A stretch of DNA of 37,370 nucleotides from Opitutales bacterium (GCA_020831525.1 JAFIGH010000047.1:1-37370), one strand, 5' to 3'; shown: positions 1-13,901, counted from the first letter of the stretch. Notes: generated by a model not told the origin, from the letters alone. Translations and numbers: made by a program.

Positions 1-3154
<3,154 letters not shown>

Positions 3155-3159
3155 TTCGC

Positions 3160-5586
<2,427 letters not shown>

Positions 5587-5621
5587 TGCGGGTGTAGGCG
5601 TTCGCCGCCGGGCTCTTCCGG

Positions 5622-5647
5622 GACCGGGGCCCTCCACGGCCCCGGTC
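5622..5647 (+). terminator. Strong GC hairpin after gyrA (possible terminator or attenuator)
   Basis: GACCGGGGCC (5622-5631) pairs perfectly with GGCCCCGGTC (5638-5647) around a 6-base loop, 36 bases after the gyrA stop. There is no T-run after it, so it is not a classical intrinsic terminator. It may reduce read-through into the ftsK-like gene, or protect the gyrBA transcript end. Confidence 0.35.
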
Positions 5648-5698
5648 GCCGCTGTATTCGCCACGGCCCGTGCCTGCGTCCGTACCCAGCCTATATTC

Positions 5699-7603
5699 AT
5701 GACCGTTTCACACCAGACCGTCCCCAGCGGACTGCGCGGCATCAAATCCAACCTCCGCCGATTCCTTCGGCGCATCGGATTCGACGCGCCGCCACAGAAG
5801 GCGGCCGAAGCCTTTGCGGAACCCGGATCGACCGGGAAGCCGGAGTCCGAGTCCGCCCCAGGAACGGGCGAAGCGGGCGTCTCCGCCCCGGAGGACGGCG
5901 AGCGCCGCAAACTCGAGCGCCAGGAAGAAGACGAAGCATGCCTCAGCGAATGGCGGGCGGCGCTCAGCGACCGGCACGCCGAACGGGAGCGGCGCCGCAC
6001 ACGCGACGCCGCCCTCATCCGCAACAGTCAGCGCCACATAGAAAACCTCGCCGCCCGCCTGGATGAGCTGGAGGAAGACCTGCGCGCCGCGGAAGAGCGG
6101 GAAGAGACGGTCACCGAGCCTCCGCCGCCTCCCAAGCCCGCCCGGGCAGCGGCGACAGCACCGCCAACCGCCGCCGAACCCGCCGCGACCGCCGTCTACA
6201 CACCGCCCTCCCCCGCGCTGCTCGAAGCAGCCGACGACTCCGGAGGCGACTTTGTCGACGAACAAACCGTCCGTACCCAGAAAACCAAACTCCAGGAAAC
6301 CTTCGACAGCTTTTCGGTCGATGCCTTTGTATGCGATGCCCTCGTCGGGCCGCGGGTGACGCAGTTCCGTGTCAAACCGGGCTACGGCGTGAAGGTCGAC
6401 GCCATCTCGGGACTGGCGCGCAACCTTGCCATGGCGATGGCGGTCAAAGCCGTCCGTGTGCAGGCACCGATTCCGGGCGAGCCGTTTGTCGGTGTCGAAG
6501 TCCCCAACCCCGTTTCGCCAACCATCCGCCTCGGCGCCGCCTTCGCCGCGCAGGAGTGGACCGACTCCGATGCGGCGATACCTCTTGTCATGGGCATGGA
6601 CATGGGCGGTGGAATCGTCGTCACCGATCTCGCGCGGGCGCCCCACATGCTTATCGCGGGGGCCACGGGCAGCGGAAAATCCGTCTGTATCAACAATTTC
6701 CTGCTCTCGCTCCTCTACCGCTTCCGTCCCGATGAACTGGAGCTGGTGCTTGTGGACCCGAAGAAGGTGGAGTTTTCGATGTATCAGGACGTTCCGCACC
6801 TGATCCACCCGCTCGTCACCGACCCGAAGACCGCCTGCGCCGCCTTCAAATGGCTCGTGCGCGAGATGGAGCGCCGCTACACCGTCCTCGCCGAGCGCAA
6901 GGTGCGTAACCTCGCGAGCTACAACGAAAAAGCGGAGGCAGGGGGCTTCGCGAAGATGCCCTACATCGTCCTTTTTGTCGACGAGTTGGCAGATCTCATG
7001 ATGACGGCTCGGCAGGACGTGGAGACCCCCATTGCCCGGCTGGCGCAGATGTCGCGGGCCGTCGGCATCCACACCGTGCTCGCCACCCAGCGCCCGAGCG
7101 TGAACGTCATCACCGGCATCATCAAAGCGAACTACCCGAGCCGCGCGGCCTTCATGGTCAGCTCGGCGGTGGACAGCCGCACGATCCTCGACAGCAAGGG
7201 CGCCGAAAGCCTCCAGGGCCAGGGCGACATGCTCTTCAATCCGCCGGGAGTGTCGCGGCTGCTGCGCCTGCAAAGCCCGTTCGTGGAAGACGCCGAGATC
7301 CTTCGCGTGACCGATCATCTGCGCGCCCAGTCGCCGCCGCGCTACCGCGCGGAGTTCCGGAGTGCCGAAGACGAGGGCGACAGCGGCGGCGACGCTGACG
7401 ACGGTGCCGATCCGCTCTTGAAGGATGCCCTGCGGATCATCGCGGCGAACCGCCGGGCGAGCACCAGCTTTCTGCAGAGGAAGTTAAAAATCGGATACAA
7501 CCGCGCGGCCCGCATCATGGAAGAGCTGGAGGACCACGGCTATGTGGGGCCGCAAATCGGACAGAACCCGCGCGAGGTTCTCGTCGAACCGGGAGAACGC
7601 TGA
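5699..7603 (+). CDS. FtsK/SpoIIIE-family DNA translocase without membrane domain (SftA-like)
   Basis: This is an ATP-driven double-stranded DNA pump that clears chromosome ends from the division site. The 634-aa protein has the alpha/beta motor with Walker A GATGSGKS (321-328), Walker B FVDELADL (D428, E429) and the family block ATQRPSVNVITGIIKANYPSR. A C-terminal winged-helix gamma domain follows (about 570-634: LKDALRIIAANRRASTSFLQ), the part that reads polar KOPS-type sequences in FtsK. The usual four N-terminal TM helices are absent. Residues 1-190 are charged, with a short predicted coiled coil (IENLAARLDELEEDLRAAEE) and a Pro/Ala-rich linker. That layout recalls soluble SftA of Bacillus. 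The ATG at 5699 is the first start giving a plausible N-terminus. The next gene begins 3 bases after the stop. Confidence 0.92.
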   Translation: MTVSHQTVPSGLRGIKSNLRRFLRRIGFDAPPQKAAEAFAEPGSTGKPESESAPGTGEAGVSAPEDGERRKLERQEEDEACLSEWRAALSDRHAERERRRTRDAALIRNSQRHIENLAARLDELEEDLRAAEEREETVTEPPPPPKPARAAATAPPTAAEPAATAVYTPPSPALLEAADDSGGDFVDEQTVRTQKTKLQETFDSFSVDAFVCDALVGPRVTQFRVKPGYGVKVDAISGLARNLAMAMAVKAVRVQAPIPGEPFVGVEVPNPVSPTIRLGAAFAAQEWTDSDAAIPLVMGMDMGGGIVVTDLARAPHMLIAGATGSGKSVCINNFLLSLLYRFRPDELELVLVDPKKVEFSMYQDVPHLIHPLVTDPKTACAAFKWLVREMERRYTVLAERKVRNLASYNEKAEAGGFAKMPYIVLFVDELADLMMTARQDVETPIARLAQMSRAVGIHTVLATQRPSVNVITGIIKANYPSRAAFMVSSAVDSRTILDSKGAESLQGQGDMLFNPPGVSRLLRLQSPFVEDAEILRVTDHLRAQSPPRYRAEFRSAEDEGDSGGDADDGADPLLKDALRIIAANRRASTSFLQRKLKIGYNRAARIMEELEDHGYVGPQIGQNPREVLVEPGER

Positions 7604-7606
7604 GTC

Positions 7607-9061
7607 ATGCCCGCCGCCCCGGAAACAACCGCGCAGCTCCTCGCCCTCCTCCGCGACCATGGTCCGGAGCGGCTGTGCACGCGCTACCGGCGTCCGCCCC
7701 TGCCGAGCAAACTCCTCCGCGCCCTTTGCGAAGAGGGCGACCCCGAAGGCCTGCGCTTCGTCGCGCGCTACCCGCTCTCGCCGAGTGATCTGCTCGAGCA
7801 ACTCGCCGCGCGGACGGAAGACACCGCCGTCGCCGCTCTGCTCGCGGCCAACCCGCGCACGCCGCCGCCCGTCCTCTCCGCCTTTATCGGACATTCCGCC
7901 GCCCAAGTGCGGGCGGCTGCCGCGCTCCATCCCGGCCTGCACCCGCGCGAAATCCTCAACCTCCTGCGCGACAGCGATCCCTTCGTCGTGCGGTGCCTCG
8001 CCGGCAACCCCGGCCTCAAGAGCCAGCACCAAGCCTGCATCGCCCGCCACGAAGACCCGTCGGTCCGCATGGCGCTGGCCGGCAACACCGCCCTCGATCC
8101 GCAGGTCGTGCGCGTCCTCGGCGACGATGAGAGTCCGCTTGTCCGTTTCCACACCGCCGCACAGGCGCGCGCCGACAAGAACCAACTCCTCATGTGGGCC
8201 GACAGCGACGACCCGGCCCTGCAGCACGGCCTGCTCCTCCGCAAAGCCCCGCCCCCCGAAATACTGGAGTCGCTCGCCCTCTCCGCACACACCTCCGTGC
8301 GCACGGCGCTTGCGGAAAACCATCCGCCCGACCCCGCCGCCCGCCTCTTTGTTCTAGACCACGGAACAGCGGAGGAGCGCGCCGCCCACGCTGCCGACCC
8401 CGCCCTGCCGCGGCCTGTCCAACGGATGCTCTGCCAGAGTGACGACACCCGCACCCGCTCCGCCCTCGCCGCCAATCCCGCCATCGACACCGACATCGCG
8501 GAGTACCTCTGCCAGTCGGGAAGCGAAGCCGAGATTCTCGCACTGCTTGCCAACCCTTCGAAGACACCGGCATGGCACGGATTCATCGTCCGCTCCGGCC
8601 ATCCGCACGTAAACGCCGCTCTCGTCTACGAAGACGACCTCGACCCGAGGCACCTCCACGAGTTGGTCAACCGCCGCCTCTGCCCCGAGACCACCGTGCA
8701 ACTCGCCGCCGCGCGCCGCCCGTTCCGCAGCCTGCGCGCCGACCTCGCCACCGCCCTCGCGACCCACCCGTGGCCCGCCCTGCGCGCCCTTGCCGCCGGA
8801 TCAAAACACCTGCCGCACACGCTCCTGCGCAAACTCACCGCGGACCCCGTGCCGACCGTCGCCGCCGCCGCCGCGAATCCCAACGCCGACACCCCGGCAC
8901 CCGCCGTGGAATCCATCCCGGCCGCCCGCGGAGGAGACGTCTCCGCATGGCTCTCGCGTATCGACCACACCCTCGAATCGATCACCCGCGGCACCTCCCG
9001 GCCCTCCGTACCCACTTTTCAAACACAACCGCAATCATCCGCAGTGACCAAAGCATCATGA
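7607..9061 (+). CDS. LRV/HEAT-like repeat protein of unknown function
   Basis: The 484-aa product is mostly alpha-helical repeats of about 23-24 residues, with the recurring pattern VRxALAxNPAxxPxxxxxL (for example SVRMALAGNTALDPQVVRVL, and similar units through residues 75-430). This resembles leucine-rich repeat variant (LRV) and HEAT-type solenoids, which usually act as protein-binding scaffolds. The last 60 residues are polar and probably disordered. No signal peptide or TM segment is seen, so it should be cytoplasmic. It starts 3 bases after the FtsK-like gene and its TGA overlaps the next ATG (ATGA at 9058-9061), which suggests translational coupling. The partner may be the translocase or the small proteins next door, but that is only inferred from position. 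Confidence 0.75.
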   Translation: MPAAPETTAQLLALLRDHGPERLCTRYRRPPLPSKLLRALCEEGDPEGLRFVARYPLSPSDLLEQLAARTEDTAVAALLAANPRTPPPVLSAFIGHSAAQVRAAAALHPGLHPREILNLLRDSDPFVVRCLAGNPGLKSQHQACIARHEDPSVRMALAGNTALDPQVVRVLGDDESPLVRFHTAAQARADKNQLLMWADSDDPALQHGLLLRKAPPPEILESLALSAHTSVRTALAENHPPDPAARLFVLDHGTAEERAAHAADPALPRPVQRMLCQSDDTRTRSALAANPAIDTDIAEYLCQSGSEAEILALLANPSKTPAWHGFIVRSGHPHVNAALVYEDDLDPRHLHELVNRRLCPETTVQLAAARRPFRSLRADLATALATHPWPALRALAAGSKHLPHTLLRKLTADPVPTVAAAAANPNADTPAPAVESIPAARGGDVSAWLSRIDHTLESITRGTSRPSVPTFQTQPQSSAVTKAS

Positions 9062-9417
9062 CCAAGAAACCGAAAACGCCTCCCCGCCTCGGATTCGCCG
9101 ACATCGTCCTCGGCGCCGACACCGAAACCATCCGGCAGGCCCTCGAAGCCCGCACGCAGATCGACAAACTTCTCGCCGAACGCGCCGAGGCCTACGAGCG
9201 CATCGCGGCGCTCGAGAGCCAAGTCGATGAAATCCTCGGCGACGAAGCCGAATTTCCCTTTCCCGACCCGCCGTTGCCCGTCTTCGGGTTCGGACCGGCC
9301 CCGGCAAAGAAAAAAACCGCCGCCAAGAAAGCGGTGAAAGCCGCCGCCCCCGCGCCGAAGCCGACCGCAGCGCCCCCGGACAAGGGCACGCCCTCCCCGG
9401 AAAAGCCGGAAGCCTAA
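9058..9417 (+). CDS. Small coiled-coil protein with Lys/Ala-rich tail, copy 1
   Basis: No family is recognised. The 119-aa product has an N-terminal segment GFADIVLGADTETIRQALEA, then a coiled coil (about 30-60: IDKLLAERAEAYERIAALES), a Phe/Pro motif (EFPFPDPPLP), and a histone H1-like basic tail rich in Lys, Ala and Pro (about 83-119). The coiled coil plus F/P motif plus basic tail recur in the next gene, so the two look like diverged paralogues. The start overlaps the upstream stop (ATGA). The basic tail could bind nucleic acid, which would fit its place after gyrase and FtsK genes; that is inference. Low-complexity tails can evolve independently, so the coiled-coil core is the better evidence of homology. 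Confidence 0.7.
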   Translation: MTKKPKTPPRLGFADIVLGADTETIRQALEARTQIDKLLAERAEAYERIAALESQVDEILGDEAEFPFPDPPLPVFGFGPAPAKKKTAAKKAVKAAAPAPKPTAAPPDKGTPSPEKPEA

Positions 9418-9434
9418 GGCCCGCCCTCCGGGCC
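9418..9434 (+). other. Short intercistronic hairpin
   Basis: GGCCCG (9418-9423) pairs with CGGGCC (9429-9434) around 5 bases, directly after the TAA of the first small coiled-coil gene and ending 7 bases before the next ATG. It covers the position where a ribosome binding site would lie, so it could dampen or couple translation of the second gene. Confidence 0.4.
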
Positions 9435-9441
9435 CGCCGGC

Positions 9442-9909
9442 ATGTCTCTCCCGCCCGACCAGCGTATGCGCGTCGACCGGCTCCTCCTTGCAAGGGAGGA
9501 ACGGCTTGCGCGTATCCACGCCATCGAACGGGAGATCGAGTCCCTCCTCGGGCAGCCCTACCCCTTCGATCCGCCGCCCGCCGACCTGCCCAGCCTCGCC
9601 CGCCGCAAGCGCCGAAAAAAACGGCCCGCCCGCAAAGCAAAGAAGACAGCCGCCGCGAAGGCGCTCGCGCCCGTGCGGCCCCTCCGGCCGGACGAATCCG
9701 CCTACCGGATTACCTATACCGGCGGCGGCGGCACGCTCCGCACCGAGATCCATCACGACGCCGAAGCCCTCGCGGTCTTCCTCGCCGCGCTCGCCCCGGC
9801 CGACCTTCGCGTCGAAACCCTCGACGCAAAGGGCAATGCCGTCGAAACGCTGCATCCTCCCCCGGCTTTGACAGGCCCTGAAAACGGGACCACCGTCCTT
9901 CCCTCATGA
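9442..9909 (+). CDS. Small coiled-coil protein with basic region, copy 2, plus C-terminal domain
   Basis: The product is 155 aa with no known family recognised. Residues about 8-45 (MRVDRLLLAREERLARIHAI and on to LLGQPYPFDPPPADLP) align with the core of the preceding small protein: D-LL-x-R/E, RIxAxE, LG, PF and PP are shared. A strongly basic stretch (RRKRRKKRPARKAKK, about 55-70) follows. Unlike its neighbour it ends in a compact segment (about 85-145: ESAYRITYTGGGGTLRTEIH) that may form a small alpha/beta fold. Its TGA overlaps the ATG of the ABC exporter (9906-9909), so translation is probably coupled. It may be a nucleoid or ribosome-associated factor, but nothing in the sequence proves either. 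Confidence 0.7.
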   Translation: MSLPPDQRMRVDRLLLAREERLARIHAIEREIESLLGQPYPFDPPPADLPSLARRKRRKKRPARKAKKTAAAKALAPVRPLRPDESAYRITYTGGGGTLRTEIHHDAEALAVFLAALAPADLRVETLDAKGNAVETLHPPPALTGPENGTTVLPS

Positions 9910-11648
9910 ATGTAATCTGGCGCGTCGGACGCTACCTTGTCCGCTACAAATGGCTCTTTGTGCTCCTCCAGACGATGGCGGTGGGCATGACGGTGCTGGC
10001 GCTGGCCGTGCCCGCCGCCGTCGAGCGCATCCTCGAAAACGTGCAGGCGGAGTCCTCGACAGGGGTCCTGCTGCTCGGCGTGGTCATCATCGCGGCGCTC
10101 TTTTTCGGCAGCGAGCTGCTTAACGGCATTCGCATCTTCGTCAACAACACCCTCGAGCAGCGCGTCCTCATGGACATGCGGCGGGACATCCACCGCAAGC
10201 TCCTCAGCCTCCCGGTGTCGTTCTACGACCAGCGCAAGAGCGGGGAAATCTCCTCGCGCGTGATCGAAGACGTGTCCAACGTCGAGCGCGCCCTCCTCGA
10301 CGGGACGGAGATGGGCGGGCGCGCGCTCGTCATGATCCTCGGCGCGACGACGATCCTCTTCATCAAGAATCCCCTTCTCGCCACCTTTGTGTTCATTCCC
10401 GTGCCACTGCTTATCATTATCGGGGTGTTCTACGCGCGGGGCTCGCGTGTCTACTGGAAGCGCGTGCGCGAGGCAGCGGGCGACCTCAACAGCCTCCTCG
10501 TGGAGGACATTCAGGGCAACCGGCTCATCCAGACCTTCGGGCTGCAGGGGCGCGAGTGCGCGCGCTTCGAGGAGCGCGCCGCCACCCTGCGCGACCGCAC
10601 CCTGCGCGCCATGTACCGCTGGGCCGTCTACAACCCCGGCACGACCTTCCTCACCAACATGGGCACGGTAGCAGTCATCGGCCTCGGCGGTTACTTCATC
10701 CTCGGTGACGCGGCGGACTTCGGCTTTCCCCAGCTCGTCTCCTTCCTCCTCTACGCCAACATGCTTTACGCCCCCATCGGGCAACTGCACGGCATCAACC
10801 ACATGCTCGCCGCCGGCCGCGCCTCGGGCGAGCGGGTCTTCGAGATCCTCGATGCCACGGTGGAGATCGAGAACCACCCGCGGCCCCAGCCCTTTCCCGC
10901 AAGCCCTGTCGGCCTGCGCTTCGAAAACATCGGCTTCGCCTATCCCGGCCGCCCGGAGGTGGTCGAAGGCCTCAACCTCGAGATCCCGGCGGGCAAAGTC
11001 ACCGCCCTTGTCGGCCACACCGGGGCGGGAAAGAGCACCCTCGCCAACCTCGCCATGCGCGCCTACGACGTCACAAGCGGCGCCGTCACGGTCAACGGAA
11101 CCGACATCCGCGAGATCGACCTCGACGACCTCCACCAGAGCATCGGCCATGTCGCGCAGGATCCCTTTCTCTTCGAAGGCTCGGTGCGGGACAACCTCCT
11201 CCTCGCCCGCGAGGACGCCACGGAAAACCAGATCCTCGCCGCCCTCGAAGGCGCCTGCGCGCGGGAATTCGTGGAACGCCTTCCCGACGGTGCCCACACC
11301 AACATCGGCGAAAAAGGCATCCGCCTCTCCCAGGGCGAGAAACAGCGCCTCACCATCGCCCGTGTCCTCCTCAAAAACCCGCCCTTCGTCATCCTCGACG
11401 AGGCCACGGCGAGCGTCGACACCATCACGGAGAAGCAGATCCAGGAGGCCCTCGACAACCTCATGGCCGACCGCACCGTCCTCGTCATCGCCCACCGCCT
11501 CTCCACCGTGCGCAAAGCCGACCGCATCGTCGTCCTCTCCGCGGGAGCCATCATCGAGCAGGGCACCCACGACGAACTCTGCCGCCTCGATGGGCACTAC
11601 GCCCGCCTCTGGCAGGTGCAGATGGACTTCATTCCGGAGTCTGTCTGA
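9906..11648 (+). CDS. ABC exporter, fused membrane and ATPase domains (MsbA/MdlB-like)
   Basis: This is a half-transporter that should dimerise in the inner membrane and export a lipid, peptide or drug. Residues about 1-310 hold six TM segments of the type I exporter fold, starting VRYKWLFVLLQTMAVGMTVLAL after a short cytoplasmic N-terminus. The ATPase domain has Walker A GHTGAGKST (370-378), signature LSQGEKQRL (474-482), Walker B VILDEAT (D498, catalytic E499) and the H-loop histidine H530. The signature has Gln where LSGGQ has its first Gly, a tolerated variant. Length (580 aa) is standard. The substrate cannot be read from the sequence; an MsbA-like lipid role is one option. It is the last gene of the tightly linked series, 168 bases before the HPr gene. 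Confidence 0.9.
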   Translation: MNVIWRVGRYLVRYKWLFVLLQTMAVGMTVLALAVPAAVERILENVQAESSTGVLLLGVVIIAALFFGSELLNGIRIFVNNTLEQRVLMDMRRDIHRKLLSLPVSFYDQRKSGEISSRVIEDVSNVERALLDGTEMGGRALVMILGATTILFIKNPLLATFVFIPVPLLIIIGVFYARGSRVYWKRVREAAGDLNSLLVEDIQGNRLIQTFGLQGRECARFEERAATLRDRTLRAMYRWAVYNPGTTFLTNMGTVAVIGLGGYFILGDAADFGFPQLVSFLLYANMLYAPIGQLHGINHMLAAGRASGERVFEILDATVEIENHPRPQPFPASPVGLRFENIGFAYPGRPEVVEGLNLEIPAGKVTALVGHTGAGKSTLANLAMRAYDVTSGAVTVNGTDIREIDLDDLHQSIGHVAQDPFLFEGSVRDNLLLAREDATENQILAALEGACAREFVERLPDGAHTNIGEKGIRLSQGEKQRLTIARVLLKNPPFVILDEATASVDTITEKQIQEALDNLMADRTVLVIAHRLSTVRKADRIVVLSAGAIIEQGTHDELCRLDGHYARLWQVQMDFIPESV

Positions 11649-11816
11649 CCTTTATCCCCTCTCGAACAAGCACTTGCGCACGACGCACGACGCCGCGAAG
11701 CCGCTCCCGGAGCGGGCAAAAAAGCATTGCCATCACTCCACCCTACCCCAGCATCGACGCCATCGAAAGACTGGGACCTCCTCTGAGGCCCCGCCCGACC
11801 GATGCACGTAGAATCC

Positions 11817-12086
11817 ATGGATCACACTCTCGAACTCGTGGTGCAGAACAAGATGGGCGTCCATGCCCGTCCCGCCGCCATGATCGTTCGTATCGCGAAC
11901 AAGTATCCCGCCGAGATCTACGTCGAGAAGGACGACGAACAGGTAAACGGAAAGAGCATCATGGGCCTCATGATGCTCGCCGCGGGCCAAGGCTCCAAGC
12001 TCAAGTTCTCCGCCTCCGGCGAAGGCGCCGAAGAAATGCTCAAGGACCTCAAAGCCCTCTTCGAGCGCAAGTTCGAGGAAGCTTGA
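11817..12086 (+). CDS. ptsH: HPr phosphocarrier protein
   Basis: HPr is the small phosphoryl carrier of the PEP phosphotransferase system, and in many bacteria also a regulator. The active-site histidine is in MGVHARPAA (His16 from this start), and the regulatory serine that HPr kinase modifies lies in NGKSIMGLMML (Ser47). Both match canonical His15 and Ser46 within one residue. The product is 89 aa, the usual size. An alternative ATG at 11802 adds five residues and has GAGG 13 bases upstream; I preferred the later start by family length. No enzyme I or sugar EII gene is in the window, so a regulatory or nitrogen-type PTS role is possible. PtsH is used as a family name and the assignment could equally be an NPr/Crh-like protein. 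Confidence 0.9.
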   Translation: MDHTLELVVQNKMGVHARPAAMIVRIANKYPAEIYVEKDDEQVNGKSIMGLMMLAAGQGSKLKFSASGEGAEEMLKDLKALFERKFEEA

Positions 12087-12236
12087 CTTTCCGGGGGCTG
12101 ACCGACTACCTCGGGGGGCGTTGAAGACCGCCCAATGCCCTGTCCGGAAATGGCGAAACCGACCGCAACGCCGCGGGTCGTCTTCTCATGGCGTGCCCCG
12201 GCCTGACGCGTGCGCTCACGGAAAGGGTCCGTTGCC

Positions 12237-13502
12237 ATGAGTCTCGTCTCCGCAGCGTTCGCGACCGGCCTCACCGGTGCCTTTGCCGCGCGCGTCTTTC
12301 TTCCCGTCTTCGCCGCCGCGATGCTCCTGCGTTTCGGTCCCGAATACATCGCCTCCGATCGGTTGACAGCCATGCTGTACCATCTGGGCGTTCCGTTTGA
12401 CGGCGCCCCCACATGGTTCACCCACGACATCTCCCTTTGGATCTTCGGCAGCCTCGCCGCATTGGAAATGCTCGCGCACAAGAGCGCGGAGGCCCGGCAG
12501 ATTCTCAATGAGGTGGACCAATACGCCAAGCCGGTGGCGGCCGGTCTCACATGGCTCGGCGTCACCTCCGCCGCGGACTTCACCTTCCTCGAAGACATTC
12601 TCGGCCCGCAGGCGGCGCTTACCGGATACCACGAGGCCAACCTCACGATCGTCATCATCCTCGGGCTTCTTATGCTCGGGACCTACGTGGTCGCCACGGG
12701 GCACAACGCGGTTATTCGCGGTTTCATCGAAGGCGACGAAGGCGACGATTCCGGAATCATGCGCCTTTTCAGTTGGATTCAGGATCTTTGGTCGGTTTTC
12801 GGGCTCTTCCTTCTCATCCTCTATCCGTTCTTCATGCTCGGCTGGATTCTGGTGGGGACCGGAGTCATCCTCCTCCTGCGGAGGCGGGCGCGCATCCGCG
12901 AGGAACGCGCGCGGGTCCCTTGCGGGGCGTGCGGCGAGCCCGTTTACCGCAGCGCTCTTGCCTGCGGTCATTGCGGCCGCGAGAACCCCACCGTCAACAA
13001 CCTCGGATGGCTTGGCACGGCCAACCCGGAACTCGCCGGAGACCGCGTCCAGCACGCTCTCCTTCTGCAAACGCACCGTCGCTGCCGGAAATGCGCCACC
13101 CGCCTTGGCAAACGGACGCCCGACCAAGCCTGTCCGGTTTGCGAAACACGCCCCTTTGAGACTCGCGAAGCCGTTGCGGCCTACGAACGGTTCGTCGGCA
13201 ACCGCCAGGCCCCTGTCATCCTCATCTGCGCCGCCCTCAGCACCATTCCCCTCTTCGGGCTCCTGCCGGGCGTCATCTATTACCGCCTCGCCCTCGTCGC
13301 CCCCTATCGGCGGTATATGGGGGCCGGACGCGCGCTCCTCAGTCGCTGGCTCGTCCGCATCCTCGCCTTCTTTCTCATTCTCCTGCAAATCATTCCCGGC
13401 GCCGGCATCATCGCCGTGCCTCTCCTCGCGCTCGTCAGCCACTCCGTCTACCGCCGCGCCTTCCTCCGCTCTGCCGAACGCCTTCACTCCGTCCCTTCGT
13501 GA
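12237..13502 (+). CDS. DUF4126-like membrane protein with two zinc ribbons
   Basis: The 421-aa product begins like DUF4126 proteins (N-terminal TM region GLTGAFAARVFLPVFAAAML, then LTIVIILGLLMLGTYVVATG and LFLLILYPFFMLGWILVG). It then carries a cytoplasmic-looking insert with two four-cysteine zinc ribbons: C229/C232...C243/C246 and C283/C286...C299/C302. Two or more TM segments follow (VILICAALSTIPLFGLLPGV; LAFFLILLQIIPGAGIIAVP). The start has GGAAAGGG about 10 bases upstream, a good ribosome binding site, so ATG 12237 is preferred over a GTG at 12210. No catalytic motif is seen and the function is unknown. The zinc-ribbon fusion is the unusual part, since simple DUF4126 proteins are much shorter. 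Confidence 0.75.
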   Translation: MSLVSAAFATGLTGAFAARVFLPVFAAAMLLRFGPEYIASDRLTAMLYHLGVPFDGAPTWFTHDISLWIFGSLAALEMLAHKSAEARQILNEVDQYAKPVAAGLTWLGVTSAADFTFLEDILGPQAALTGYHEANLTIVIILGLLMLGTYVVATGHNAVIRGFIEGDEGDDSGIMRLFSWIQDLWSVFGLFLLILYPFFMLGWILVGTGVILLLRRRARIREERARVPCGACGEPVYRSALACGHCGRENPTVNNLGWLGTANPELAGDRVQHALLLQTHRRCRKCATRLGKRTPDQACPVCETRPFETREAVAAYERFVGNRQAPVILICAALSTIPLFGLLPGVIYYRLALVAPYRRYMGAGRALLSRWLVRILAFFLILLQIIPGAGIIAVPLLALVSHSVYRRAFLRSAERLHSVPS

Positions 13503-13642
13503 GGGCTTCGACGGGTAGCCCCCCGCGGCATCCCCTCTGCGTGCAGTGCGGAATCCCTCTTCGGAGATACCAAGTAGGTGAAGCGGCTGACTGCGCTTGC
13601 ACCGGTCGCGGGGGGCCGGCAAAACCGCAGGCATTTGGTCAC

Positions 13643-13677
13643 CCCCGGTCCCGACCGCCAGGATGGCCGTCGGCTAC
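13643..13677 (+). repeat. Long inverted repeat, left arm (partner at 14332-14366)
   Basis: The arm reads from CCCCGGTCCCGACCGCC to CGGCTAC. Its reverse complement occurs at 14332-14366 with a single mismatch over 35 bases. The two arms enclose the REP-like cluster. A third, more diverged copy of the same sequence is at 32826-32852. Confidence 0.85.
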
Positions 13678-13694
13678 AGCGCGGCAGCCCCGAC

Positions 13695-13744
13695 GTAGGC
13701 TGAAGCTTCAGCGAGGCACGGATGCGGTTGGCAGGAACGGACGG
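13695..13744 (+). repeat. REP-like palindromic unit, direct copy 1
   Basis: The unit starts GTAGGCTGAAGCTTCAGC, which contains the perfect 14-base palindrome GCTGAAGCTTCAGC, and ends GGAACGGACGG. Near-identical units lie at 13757-13806 and 14151-14200. Confidence 0.85.
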
Positions 13745-13756
13745 AGGCGCCCCGGC

Positions 13757-13806
13757 GTAGGCTGAAGCTTCAGCGAGGCACGGATGCGGTTGGAAGGAAC
13801 GGACGG
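13757..13806 (+). repeat. REP-like palindromic unit, direct copy 2
   Basis: This is the same 50-base unit as at 13695, one base different in the GGTTGGAAGGAAC part, spaced by 62 bases from copy 1. Confidence 0.85.
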
Positions 13807-13819
13807 TCGGCGGCCCGGC

Positions 13820-13864
13820 GTAGGGTTTTCGCGAGGTACGAATGCGGTTGGAAGGAACGGACGG
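13820..13864 (+). repeat. REP-like unit, degenerate copy 3
   Basis: This copy keeps the GCGAGG and ATGCGGTTGGAAGGAACGG parts but has lost the palindrome (GTAGGGTTTTCGCGAGG), so it shows the right half is conserved separately from the palindrome. Confidence 0.7.
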
Positions 13865-13875
13865 ACCCGGCGCGG

Positions 13876-13901
13876 CGCTCGCTAAAGCTTCACGCTACAG
13901 C
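13876..13901 (-). repeat. REP-like unit in opposite orientation
   Basis: The plus strand reads CGCTCGCTAAAGCTTCACGC, the reverse complement of a variant GTAGCGTGAAGCTTTAGCGAG. Together with the direct copies it gives the head-to-tail/inverted layout typical of BIMEs. Confidence 0.7.

Noticed and set aside
11701-11720. Hairpin CCGCTC/GAGCGG followed by an A-run, as terminator after the ABC gene
   Set aside because: On the plus strand the stem is followed by A, not T; on the minus strand the T-run precedes the stem. It fits no terminator.
13499-13765. Small open frame after the DUF4126-like gene
   Set aside because: It runs through REP-like units, has Arg/Pro-rich translation and no ribosome binding site.
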